Positions 16,685-24,658 of a DNA stretch of 64,000 bases are shown piece after piece. Source of the DNA: Gammaproteobacteria bacterium. Its GTDB lineage: Bacteria; Pseudomonadota; Gammaproteobacteria; Burkholderiales; Nitrosomonadaceae. The translations under genes and the position numbers were made by a program. The first letter of the stretch is position 1; every line of letters starts with the position of its first letter. The DNA lies in the NCBI GenBank assembly GCA_015709635.1, contig CP054180.1, forward strand, positions 1,364,001-1,428,000. Reading direction: 5' to 3'. The notes below the pieces were generated by a model. That model had not been told where the DNA came from. It ran no database searches and saw only the letters and a list, made by a program, of their open reading frames with translations.

Positions 16685-18799
16685 ATGAGTAAGCGAAAAA
16701 TTCTGGTGACTTCCGCGCTGCCCTACGCCAACGGCAGTATCCATTTGGGGCATTTGGTGGAATATATTCAGACGGATATCTGGGTGCGTTTCCAGAAAAT
16801 GCGTGAGCATACGGTGCATTATGTCTGCGCCGACGATACTCACGGTACGCCGATCATGCTGCGCGCGGAAAAAGAAGGCATCACGCCGGAAGCTCTGATT
16901 GCGCGCGTGCATGCGGAACACTTCGGCGATTTTACCGGCTTTCATATCCAGTTTGACAATTATTACAGTACGCACTCGCTGGAAACACGGTATTTCTCCG
17001 AGGATATCTACGGCAAACTCAAAAGCGCCGGCTTGATCGCGATACGCGGCATCGAACAACTCTACGATCCGATCAAGAATATGTTCCTGCCGGATCGCTT
17101 CGTCAAAGGCGAATGCCCGAAGTGCGGCGCCAAGGACCAATATGGCGACTCCTGCGAAGTCTGTGGCGCGGCGTACGCGCCGACGGAATTAAAAAATCCG
17201 TATTCGGCGGTATCCGGCGCGAAACCGATCAGCAAATCATCAGAGCATTATTTCTTCAGCTTGTCCGATGCGCGCTGCGCCGATTTTTTGCGGAAGTGGG
17301 CGTGTGAGGGCGATCACTTACAACCGGAAGCCGCTAACAAAATGCGCGAATGGGTTGGTGAAGCAGGGGAAAACAAATTGTCCGACTGGGATATTTCGCG
17401 CGATGCACCGTATTTCGGCTTCGAGATTCCCGGTGCACCAGGAAAATATTTCTACGTCTGGCTCGATGCACCGATCGGTTACATGGGTAGCTTCAAGAAT
17501 CTGTGCGAGCGCGAAAACATCCCGTTCGACGATTACTGGCAACCGCAATCAGATGCGGAACTGTATCACTTCATCGGCAAGGATATTTTGTATTTCCACG
17601 CATTGTTCTGGCCGGCAATGCTGAAAAATGCCGGTTACCGCACGCCGACCAAAATTTTTGCGCATGGCTTCCTGACCGTGAACGGTGAAAAAATGAGCAA
17701 ATCGCGCGGCACATTTATCACCGCCGAAAGCTACCTGAAACAAGGCTTGAACCCGGAATGGCTGCGCTATTACTACGCCGCCAAGCTCAACAGCACGTTG
17801 GAAGATATCGATTTGAACCTGGACGACTTTGTCGCGCGTGTTAATTCCGATCTGGTCGGCAAATTCATCAATATTGCCAGCCGCTGTGCCGGATTTATCA
17901 CTAAACGTTTCGATGGCAAACTGGTTTCCGGCGAACAATATCAAGCATTGCACAAGATGGTCGACGAGCATTTTCTGAGCTGGCGCCCCGATGCAATCGA
18001 GCAAGCATTCGAAGAACGCGAATTTTCCGCTGCGATCCGCCAAATCATGAAATTCGCCGATGAAGCGAACGAAATGATCCACCACTTGGCACCATGGGAA
18101 ATCGCCAAAAATCCGGAACGGACTGACGACTTGCACCGTGCGTGCAGCCTGGGCATTCAATTGTTTTATTTGCTCGCACGCTACTTGAAACCGATTCTGC
18201 CTCATACCGTGCAGCAAATTGAAGTTTTTCTCAATTGCGAACCGTTGACTTGGCCGCAATTATGCACCGATCAAACGGTATCGAGCCTGCTATTGCCTGC
18301 CGGGCATGTGATCAACGCGTATCAACATTTGATGACGCGCATCGACAGCAAACAAATCGACGCGCTGATCGCCGCCAATACGCAAAGCCTGGCCGCACCG
18401 CCGCCCGCATCACCGGCGCGCCATGGAGAAAAACAACAGCACGCAGCAGTATCGATTGCACCGATTGCCGAAACCATTTCCATCGACGACTTCGGTAAAA
18501 TCGACTTACGCATTGCCAAAATCATCAATGCCGAACATGTGACCGGAGCGGAAAAGCTGCTAAAACTGACGCTCGATATCGGTAGCGAACAGCGCACTGT
18601 CTTTGCCGGCATCAAATCCGCGTACGATCCGGAGCAACTGAAAGGGCGCCTGACCGTGATGGTCGCCAATCTAGCACCGCGGCAAATGAAATTCGGTTTA
18701 TCGGAAGGTATGGTGCTGGCTGCCGGTGGCGGCAATCCAGGTGAATTGTTCATCCTATCGCCGGATTCCGGCGCGCAACCGGGCATGCGGGTTAAGTAA
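16685..18799 (+). CDS. metG: Methionyl-tRNA synthetase
   Basis: A 704-residue class I synthetase that charges tRNA-Met. The HIGH-type motif HLGHLVEY lies at about residues 22-29. The zinc-knuckle insert CPKCGAKDQYGDSCEVCG lies near 145-162, the KMSKS loop near 335, the anticodon-binding helical domain spans about 390-560, and a C-terminal EMAP/OB tRNA-binding domain (about 600-704) mediates dimerisation. The linker before the last domain is Ala/Pro-rich. It is divergent from apbC. Confidence 0.98.
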   Translation: MSKRKILVTSALPYANGSIHLGHLVEYIQTDIWVRFQKMREHTVHYVCADDTHGTPIMLRAEKEGITPEALIARVHAEHFGDFTGFHIQFDNYYSTHSLETRYFSEDIYGKLKSAGLIAIRGIEQLYDPIKNMFLPDRFVKGECPKCGAKDQYGDSCEVCGAAYAPTELKNPYSAVSGAKPISKSSEHYFFSLSDARCADFLRKWACEGDHLQPEAANKMREWVGEAGENKLSDWDISRDAPYFGFEIPGAPGKYFYVWLDAPIGYMGSFKNLCERENIPFDDYWQPQSDAELYHFIGKDILYFHALFWPAMLKNAGYRTPTKIFAHGFLTVNGEKMSKSRGTFITAESYLKQGLNPEWLRYYYAAKLNSTLEDIDLNLDDFVARVNSDLVGKFINIASRCAGFITKRFDGKLVSGEQYQALHKMVDEHFLSWRPDAIEQAFEEREFSAAIRQIMKFADEANEMIHHLAPWEIAKNPERTDDLHRACSLGIQLFYLLARYLKPILPHTVQQIEVFLNCEPLTWPQLCTDQTVSSLLLPAGHVINAYQHLMTRIDSKQIDALIAANTQSLAAPPPASPARHGEKQQHAAVSIAPIAETISIDDFGKIDLRIAKIINAEHVTGAEKLLKLTLDIGSEQRTVFAGIKSAYDPEQLKGRLTVMVANLAPRQMKFGLSEGMVLAAGGGNPGELFILSPDSGAQPGMRVK

Positions 18800-18809
18800 T
18801 TTGCGTGCA

Positions 18810-19196
18810 ATGGAATCGAGTGTAACCGCCGAACTGATTCAGCAACTGGAACTTCAATTGTTGCAAAGCGATCTGAACGCACATCCCGGATTGATCGATG
18901 AATTGCTGGCGCAAGATTTCGAGGAAATCGACAATTATGGGCATCTGCATAGCCGGGCCGATGTGATCGATTGGTTAAAACGCAAAGACCCGGATCTGCG
19001 TTGGGCATTCCGGGATTTTCGCATCAAAGCGCTGAGCAATGATCTGCTGCTTGCGATTTACGCTTTGCAAAAACCGGATCAAGCCGGTAACCAAGTGTCG
19101 GAATCGATCCGCACTTCGCTATGGCAGCGCCAAGGGGACAATTGGAAAATGATTTTTCATCAAGCTACAAAAATAACAGGAGCATCCGCATTATGA
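18810..19196 (+). CDS. DUF4440 / NTF2-like protein
   Basis: A 128-residue cytoplasmic NTF2-fold protein (DUF4440/SnoaL-like). The pattern of an N-terminal helix with LIDELLAQDFEEIDNYGHLHSR, then a WL.R.DP segment, then a C-terminal strand with TSLWQRQGDNWKMIFHQAT is typical. Function is unknown; family members include small steroid-isomerase-like and protective proteins. The start is set at ATG 18810, 10 bases after the metG stop. Its stop overlaps the yggS start (ATGA), so it is likely an operon gene between metG and yggS. Confidence 0.8.
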   Translation: MESSVTAELIQQLELQLLQSDLNAHPGLIDELLAQDFEEIDNYGHLHSRADVIDWLKRKDPDLRWAFRDFRIKALSNDLLLAIYALQKPDQAGNQVSESIRTSLWQRQGDNWKMIFHQATKITGASAL

Positions 19197-19960
19197 ATCA
19201 GGAGACCGCCGTGGAACTCAACGCTGAGCAGCAACTCGCCGACATCAAAAACAACCTTGCTACCGTCAAACAACGCATCGTCGATGCGTGCAAGAAAGCA
19301 GGGCGCGACCCTGCCAGCGTGCGGCTCTTGCCTGTGACCAAAACCGTATCGCCTGAGCGGCTGCGTATCGCTTTTGCTGCCGGTGTCCATGAAATGGGCG
19401 AAAACAAAATCCAGGAAGCGCGCGAAAAATCCGAAGTACTCGCCGATTTAGGCATCAAATGGTCGATCATCGGTCATTTGCAAACCAACAAAGCCAAATA
19501 CCTGGCGCGCTTCGCCAACGAATTCCAGGCACTCGACAGCCTGAAAGTCGCCGAAGAACTCGACAAGCGCCTGCAAAATGAAGGCCGCGCCATTGACGTC
19601 TACGTGCAAGTCAACAGCTCTGGCGAAGAAAGCAAATTCGGCCTGCCGCCCGAAGCCGTGCGTGATTTCGTGCAACACTTACCGCAATTTTCATCGCTAC
19701 GCATCAAAGGTCTGATGACACTGGCGATCTTCTCCTCCGATCATGACCGTGTGCGTGAATGCTTCGTCAAAATGCGCAACATCCAGGCTATGCTGCGCCA
19801 GGAAGCGCCTGCAGGACTATCGTTCGACGAACTGTCGATGGGCATGTCGGGCGATTACGAGCTGGCGATTGAAGAAGGCGCCACCGTCGTGCGCGTCGGT
19901 CAGGCGATCTTCGGCAAACGGCCGTTGCCGGATAGTCATTATTGGCCGGGATTGGGGTGA
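19193..19960 (+). CDS. yggS: PLP homeostasis protein YggS/PLPBP
   Basis: A 255-residue single-domain alanine-racemase-fold PLP-binding protein that buffers cellular vitamin B6 and affects amino-acid pools. The PLP lysine lies in LLPVTKTVS (about residue 46). Other family motifs are GENKIQEA, WSIIGHLQTNKAK, QVNSSGEESKFG, and the terminal DELSMGMSGDYELAIEEGA and RVGQAIFG. ATG 19193 overlaps the DUF4440 stop and has an AGGAG 8-12 bases upstream; an apparent longer frame lacks support. The proline-metabolism genes often found with yggS are absent. Confidence 0.95.
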   Translation: MNQETAVELNAEQQLADIKNNLATVKQRIVDACKKAGRDPASVRLLPVTKTVSPERLRIAFAAGVHEMGENKIQEAREKSEVLADLGIKWSIIGHLQTNKAKYLARFANEFQALDSLKVAEELDKRLQNEGRAIDVYVQVNSSGEESKFGLPPEAVRDFVQHLPQFSSLRIKGLMTLAIFSSDHDRVRECFVKMRNIQAMLRQEAPAGLSFDELSMGMSGDYELAIEEGATVVRVGQAIFGKRPLPDSHYWPGLG

Positions 19961-19976
19961 TGCAGGTGTAATAAGC

Positions 19977-20315
19977 ATGGTGGAATACGCCTGCAATACT
20001 CAAATTCGGTGCTTACCGGTTCTTTTTTATAGCAACGAAAAAGGCGAGCCACCGCACATTCATGTGCAGCGAGAAAATTTTCTTGCTAAATTCTGGTTAA
20101 ATCCAACTGCACTGGCAAGTTCAAAGCATTTTTCGATTGCCTCGCTCGTAGATGGAAGAACAATTGCGGTTCCTCTGGTGTGGTTTCCGCGTTTGGCGTC
20201 AGCCAGCCAAAAGCAACTTGCCAATTACGAATTGCTTGGTGGCGGTGAAGGTATTCATTGGCAGGATGTGGATGAGGATATTAGTGTAGAGGGATTGTTG
20301 CGCGGGAATCGTTAA
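19977..20315 (+). CDS. Chimeric DUF4160-DUF2442 protein
   Basis: A 112-residue protein whose first part (about 10-50, LFYSNEKGEPPHIHVQ then AKFWLNP and LASS) is the N-terminal and central part of DUF4160. Its second part (about 59-110, DGRTIAVPLVWFPRL, LGGGEGIHWQDVDEDISVEG) is the C-terminal two-thirds of DUF2442. These two domains are normally encoded by two adjacent small genes, often regarded as a toxin-antitoxin-like pair. The end of DUF4160 and the start of DUF2442 are missing, so this looks like an in-frame deletion that fused the neighbours. Whether the product folds or functions is unknown. It sits 16 bases after yggS. Confidence 0.75.
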   Translation: MVEYACNTQIRCLPVLFYSNEKGEPPHIHVQRENFLAKFWLNPTALASSKHFSIASLVDGRTIAVPLVWFPRLASASQKQLANYELLGGGEGIHWQDVDEDISVEGLLRGNR

Positions 20316-20338
20316 TTGCTTTGTGGCGAACGGCATCG

Positions 20339-20390
20339 GAAAATGTTGGGCTTCAAATGTTGGGCTCCCTTTGCCAGCCCAGCCTACAAT
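20339..20390. repeat. Short TTGGGCT...AGCCCAG imperfect palindrome, possible dispersed repeat
   Basis: ATGTTGGGCT occurs twice in tandem (20343 and 20358), and the second copy pairs with AGCCCAG at 20376-20382. The composition resembles the small dispersed TTGGG..CCCAA repeats seen between genes in many proteobacteria. It could also act as a weak hairpin after the chimeric gene. Other copies would lie outside this window. Confidence 0.35.
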
Positions 20391-20406
20391 AAATTCTCAT
20401 CGCCTA

Positions 20407-20785
20407 TCAATACCCACCTATTTTAATCATATCGTCAAGAATCCATACGAATAATTTGAAAAAGAGGTTTAAAACAACAATAAACAGTACGAGTTCCAGG
20501 ATGATTTTCATTGGCCGTGTGGTAGTTAGTTGTTCAAAAAATGTTGAGTTTAGATTGTCAGTGTATTTTGCAGCAATTTCATTTTCCGGACTTTCCTTTT
20601 CAATCTGATTGGGCAGAGAAGACCATCTTTGGTTTCAATCGCGCTCCCGGGTTTTTCTATTCATTAATGGCAAGTAGCGAAGTCAGCAAATTCATTTGAG
20701 ACTGCAGAGTTATTTCAATTTTTTGTTGAGCGGGGTTCTTATTTTGATACTCCGGAAATAAAGGAGAAATCCCCTTTTGTTCTCA
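20407..20785 (-). pseudogene. Possible decayed small membrane-protein gene
   Basis: The minus strand has two consecutive coding-like segments in different frames. The upstream one (about 20785-20657) is hydrophilic and ends at TAG. The downstream one (about 20630-20407, about 74 codons, no start) continues a hydrophilic stretch (NQIEKESPENEIAAKY) and ends with a transmembrane-like helix (IILELVLFIVVLNLFFKLF) and a stop at 20407-20409. A single frameshift near 20635-20660 would join them. I recognise no family. The rest of the 20316-20983 gap shows nothing else beyond the repeat. Confidence 0.3.
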
Positions 20786-20983
20786 AAATTGAATTCAGGT
20801 ATCAAGTTAATAATCTGAACTATCATTCTGAAAGGCCGTTACAAATGTACCAAGTAAAACGTTAGGAATGTCCTAGCGAATAGGGAATGATTGCTTATAG
20901 TCTTGGCCAGGTAACCAACTTATACTGTGTTAGAAGGCTAGGAGTGTAGCTTGATGTTTTGCGTTAATTTTAGGAGATGGAAA

Positions 20984-21598
20984 ATGAAACGAATTCTGTT
21001 GATTGCATTGCTATTGATTAGTTCGCATGCATCAGCTTTGTCCACAAAGTGGATCCCTTTGGAGACAACAGAAAAAAATGGCAATCCAGTGAGAGTCGAA
21101 GGAAATCCCGTCATTGAATATCGCAATGCCGGGAAAGGTGGAATCGATTGGGTTGTGACCGGCGACGGACCAACCGGCGGCCGGGGAATAAAGGAACTGT
21201 GGTTGTTTGATGACTCGGCTGCGGGAATACCGGGAACAAGTCAGGCGGCCACGTCATTTTCCGTGGCTAGCAATAGCGTCGGTTTTGTCATGGCGGGCGA
21301 TCATAACGACGGCTTTGCGCAGTTTTTTGTCGATGGCATTGATGTCGGCACCTACGATATGTACCGGGGAGGAAATAGAATTTTAGTCGTGAACGGATTG
21401 GATTCTACTGCCCATTCTTTAAGAATTGTACAGCTTGGATTGCATAATCCCCATTCGACCAAAGGCGATGTTGCAATTTTTGGCGGTGCGGCATTTAATG
21501 CACCGGTTAGTTCGATCCCAGAACCGGAAACTTATACAATGCTGCTGATCGGTTTGGGTCTGGTGGGTTTCGTGATGCGTGGTAAAAAGCAAGCATGA
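20984..21598 (+). CDS. PEP-CTERM sorted secreted protein
   Basis: A 204-residue secreted protein: a signal peptide (MKRILLIALLLISSHASA), a beta-rich body with DDSAAGIPGTSQAATSF and GFAQFFVDG, and a C-terminal PEP-CTERM tail made of IPEPETYTM, a hydrophobic helix (LLIGLGLVGFVM) and RGKKQA. Such tails are cut by an exosortase, which is not in this window, and the proteins are usually tied to exopolysaccharide production. The start at ATG 20984 has AGGAGATGG upstream. The body has no family I recognise. A terminator follows. Two more PEP-CTERM proteins lie at 22.8 and 42.1 kb. Confidence 0.85.
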   Translation: MKRILLIALLLISSHASALSTKWIPLETTEKNGNPVRVEGNPVIEYRNAGKGGIDWVVTGDGPTGGRGIKELWLFDDSAAGIPGTSQAATSFSVASNSVGFVMAGDHNDGFAQFFVDGIDVGTYDMYRGGNRILVVNGLDSTAHSLRIVQLGLHNPHSTKGDVAIFGGAAFNAPVSSIPEPETYTMLLIGLGLVGFVMRGKKQA

Positions 21599-21617
21599 AT
21601 TGACTGCGCGGCATGTC

Positions 21618-21652
21618 AAATAACCCCGTCTTGTGTGGCGAGGGTTATTTTT
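21618..21652 (+). terminator. Rho-independent terminator after PEP-CTERM gene
   Basis: AATAACCC pairs with GGGTTATT across a loop and is followed by TTT, about 20 bases after the stop codon. It probably serves the plus-strand gene and could partly act in the reverse direction for the converging DUF3617 gene. Confidence 0.65.
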
Positions 21653-21742
21653 CCAGTACAGTACCGGTTACCCGATTATCAATATGCTTATTGAATTCAT
21701 CGGCAAATTACAAAACCTCAATAGCAGTTCTCTTTTTCTACT

Positions 21743-22264
21743 TCACGGTACAGGTTTGACTGCTGTACAGCGCTCACCGATCCATCGTGCATCGGTTTGC
21801 GCCGATGCGTGAACCGGTGCGCCGCTAACTGTACTATCGAATTCGGTACTTCCTGAGAAATTTTCCGGGTTGGTAAAAGTCCCTTGCGCGAATCCGGTTC
21901 CCTGGAAGTGCTGATTTGAACACACGAGATCCAATTGGTAGTTGTTGCCTTTACGGATTGCATTGTGTACTGTGCAGCCGGAGCGGTTCTCATAAAAATA
22001 TGCAGGAATTTCTTGTTTTGCCATTTCCGCGGTGATGCAGATTTTCGATGTGGCCGCACCATTTTCTATTTTTGGTAGTTTAAAACCATACTGGCGCGCG
22101 AGATCGTTGAGTTGTTGCATGTGTTCCGACGGGATATGCGGCACCAGCGCCAACAGATCGGAGCGCGTGGTAATTTCCCATAACCCCGGCCGGATGTGCT
22201 GATGCGCCATACCGGAAGTTACTGGCGATAGGGTAATCAAGATAGAAACAAGAATTTTATGCAT
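21743..22264 (-). CDS. DUF3617 exported protein
   Basis: A 173-residue exported protein with a signal peptide (about 1-20, ILVSILITLSPVTSGMA). The DUF3617 signature is a beta strand RPGLWEITTRS near residues 25-35 and paired cysteines around 76, 96, 115 and 166 (SKICIT, SGCTV, LVCSN, GERCTA). Family members are periplasmic and of unknown function. The gene converges with the preceding PEP-CTERM gene. Codon use and length are ordinary. Confidence 0.8.
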   Translation of the reverse strand: MHKILVSILITLSPVTSGMAHQHIRPGLWEITTRSDLLALVPHIPSEHMQQLNDLARQYGFKLPKIENGAATSKICITAEMAKQEIPAYFYENRSGCTVHNAIRKGNNYQLDLVCSNQHFQGTGFAQGTFTNPENFSGSTEFDSTVSGAPVHASAQTDARWIGERCTAVKPVP

Positions 22265-22847
22265 GGAACTTTTGTATAACGTTGTATGAGATCAGGTTGT
22301 GCAAATCCACTGGAATGGCTTGTGAATTTTGAGTCTTGGCTAGTTTAGCCGATTACCGGAAAAATCACTGGGGATTTCTTCGCGCCTATCAATTGGCGGT
22401 TTTACCAATTGAAGTAAGTGTTACTCCTGCAAATCGAATTTGAATTCCTCGAGCCTTGGATAAAAATCATTATTCAATCGGTAATTTTTCACTGCTGAGT
22501 AGTAAAGAGACTACATTTCTATTGGATATTAAGATAATGAAAAAGTAAGAAAATAAGAATGATAAATTGCTAATTCCGAAGGAAAAAGCATCTACTCCTA
22601 TCGGATTGCTCAATAAGGCTGTGGATAATAATTTTAGAAATAGCGGATAAATTGGGCATTATTCTGTCTTATTATTCAGAATGGTGAACATTACTATTCC
22701 TAAGGGCCACGTATCAAAGTCAATTGCAGTAAGTAAGCATCGGATGATCGATTGTCATCTCGATCAAAGATTGTAGGAAAAAATTGATTGATTATATATA
22801 GTGCTCGGCCTATCTGCAGGTTAATACATTCACTAAGGGGGATAATA
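22265..22847. other. Gene-free AT-rich gap
   Basis: A 583-base gap between a minus-strand DUF3617 gene and a plus-strand PEP-CTERM gene, so it should hold divergent promoters. I see no convincing gene, RNA, sigma-54 site or repeat in it. The leader immediately before 22848 carries a GGGGAT ribosome binding site. Confidence 0.5.
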
Positions 22848-24008
22848 ATGAGCAATGAATTTTCAAAATTTAAATACAGTGCAATTTTTCTGACAGGAAC
22901 TGCTGCAATTTCAGTTCCAACAATTGCAATGGCGGATTGGTCGATTATCGGCCTGGGTGCTCTTAGTGGAACATACAGTACGGCGCAAGCGGTTAACGAC
23001 TTCGGGCAAGTGGTAGGCAACGGCAATGGAGCCGATCGTGCCTTCATCACCGGCCCGAATGGCATAGGAATGAGTTATCTGGATACTTTGGGCGGAGTCA
23101 GGAGTTATGCCTCCGATATCAACAATGCCGGACAGGTGGCTGGTTATTCCGCTACGAGCGATGGTTTCATGCATGCTTTTATTACCGGTGCAAACGGTAT
23201 GGGGATGACGGACTTGGGTACCTTGGGCGGAGATTACAGCATTGCATACGGCATCAACAGTACCGGACAAGTAGTTGGAGTTTCTTCGACAGCGGGGAAT
23301 GCTGCTTATCACGCATTCATTACCGGCCCGAACGGTTCCGGAATGACCGACCTGGGTACCTTGAGCGGAGATTATAGCACGGCATATAGCATTAACGATT
23401 CCGGGCAAGTAAGCGGAGTTTCCTCTATGGCTGATGCAACTGGCCAGCATGCATTCATTACCGGCGCGGGTGGTATCGGGATGACCGATTTGGGTACTCT
23501 TAACGATACCACCGATAGTATTGCCAGGGATATCAACAATTCGGGACAAGTTGCAGGATTTTCCGGGTTTTATAATGATTTCTTTGGTTTTTATTCAGCG
23601 CAAGCGTTTACCACGGGTGCGAATGGTGCGAACATGGCCGGTTTTGGCGCTTTTCTAGATAGTCGCGCCGATAGTATCAACGATAGTGGACAAATAGTGG
23701 GAGGGATTAATAATTTCTGTGATAACTGTATACACAGTTCTTTTCTCTATAGCGACGGCACCATAACTGACCTCTCATTACTTGCACCGGTCATTGCAGC
23801 CGGATGGAGTGAACTTTCGGCTGTTGGTATCAATAATCATGGACAAATTGTCGGATGGGGGCATCTGGAAGGAGCACCTGGCGGCGGATCTCGGGCATTT
23901 TTACTTTCTCCGCTTGCCGCAGTTCCGGAACCTGAAACCTATGCCATGTTCCTGGCTGGTTTAGGATTGTTATGTTTTGTGTTGCGGTCTAGAAAGCAAA
24001 ATCATTGA
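22848..24008 (+). CDS. HAF-repeat protein with PEP-CTERM tail
   Basis: A 386-residue secreted protein. After a signal peptide ending near IAMA (about residue 27) come about seven degenerate repeats of 40-50 residues in the style of the extracellular HAF family: (H/R)AFITGPNG, GMTDLGTLGG, a Tyr/Ser segment, then INxxGQVVGxS. It ends with a PEP-CTERM tail (VPEPETYAM, hydrophobic helix, RSRKQNH). Such repeats are thought to form a surface beta-propeller-like or solenoid domain. GGGGATAATA precedes the ATG at 22848. Exosortase processing and surface display are inferred from the tail. Confidence 0.88.
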   Translation: MSNEFSKFKYSAIFLTGTAAISVPTIAMADWSIIGLGALSGTYSTAQAVNDFGQVVGNGNGADRAFITGPNGIGMSYLDTLGGVRSYASDINNAGQVAGYSATSDGFMHAFITGANGMGMTDLGTLGGDYSIAYGINSTGQVVGVSSTAGNAAYHAFITGPNGSGMTDLGTLSGDYSTAYSINDSGQVSGVSSMADATGQHAFITGAGGIGMTDLGTLNDTTDSIARDINNSGQVAGFSGFYNDFFGFYSAQAFTTGANGANMAGFGAFLDSRADSINDSGQIVGGINNFCDNCIHSSFLYSDGTITDLSLLAPVIAAGWSELSAVGINNHGQIVGWGHLEGAPGGGSRAFLLSPLAAVPEPETYAMFLAGLGLLCFVLRSRKQNH

Positions 24009-24117
24009 TTTGAAAGCATCTGGTGAGCGGTCATAGTTCCTTGGCAAACTCATCGGGTTTCCCCATCAGTGTTGTTCTTCTGATTCTTTTGGTGGTGCGT
24101 CGAAAGATACAATATGA

Positions 24118-24162
24118 GGCTGTAGTAGATTAGCTTAGATGCTAAGCTAATCTACTACAGCC
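24118..24162. repeat. 21-bp perfect inverted repeat with 3-nt centre
   Basis: Positions 24118-24138 (beginning GGCTGTAGTAG) are the exact reverse complement of 24142-24162, separated by ATG. The right arm forms the end of the integrase stub reading frame. No T-tract follows on either strand, so it does not look like an ordinary terminator. Two abutting terminal repeats left by an insertion sequence or a miniature element are a possible explanation. Confidence 0.75.
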
Positions 24163-24432
24163 CCAAAAATAATATATCCCAAGAAATTCAAATGATGCCA
24201 AAGATTTTAAATATTTTTCCCATTTGCAAGAACTTTTTTCAATCAATTCCTCGCGTAAAATGTTATATCGGAATACCCAACTGCGAGAACCGGAATCTCT
24301 TACCCGTAAAAGCAGATTATCGCCGTCGGAGTGAGTACCGGGTGGAAGTGAATTGATTTGTACTGCTTTTAGTCTTTTGACTTCCTTTGCCATCTCGTCT
24401 TGCCCTAGAAGTTGGATGACATTATATTCCAC
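24142..24432 (-). pseudogene. Truncated tyrosine integrase (N-terminal arm-binding domain only)
   Basis: About 96 codons (83 from the more likely ATG at 24393). The segment MAKEVKRLKAVQI, LPPGTHSDGDNLLLRVR, then SRSWVFRY is the DUF4102 arm-type DNA-binding domain of P4-like phage and island integrases. After about residue 60 similarity ends and the frame runs into the 21-bp inverted repeat. The catalytic domain with its Arg/His/Tyr residues is absent. The fragment lies 84 bases from the 3' end of tRNA-Ser, the usual integration target of this family, so it is a relic of an integrated element. Confidence 0.8.
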
Positions 24433-24515
24433 GAGATTCCTTTGGACAAACTTCAGATAGAATCTATTGATTTATTAGCTTATTTTTATTTTTTGGATTT
24501 CTTTGGATGGTTGGT

Positions 24516-24608
24516 TGGCGGAGAGAGAGGGATTCGAACCCTCGATAAGCTTTTTGAGCCTATACTCCCTTAGCAGGGGAGCGCCTTCGACCACTCGGCC
24601 ATCTCTCC
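24516..24608 (-). tRNA. tRNA-Ser (GCT)
   Basis: A 93-nt tRNA with encoded CCA. The acceptor stem GGAGAGA pairs with TCTCTCC; the discriminator is G. The anticodon loop reads CTGCTAA, giving GCT and serine codons AGC/AGU. The long variable arm typical of tRNA-Ser (about 20 nt) and the T-loop GGTTCGAATCC are visible. It lies 50 bases downstream of lysC on the same strand. The integrase stub beyond its 3' end marks it as an attachment site. Confidence 0.97.
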
Positions 24609-24658
24609 GTTAGTTATTACGATATGACGATTGTGTTGAAAATGGATATTGCTTTCTC

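Noticed and set aside
17549..18259. Long open frame opposite metG (236 codons)
   Set aside because: It lies entirely antisense to a full-length, well-conserved synthetase, has no recognisable domain and is explained by the codon bias of the sense gene.
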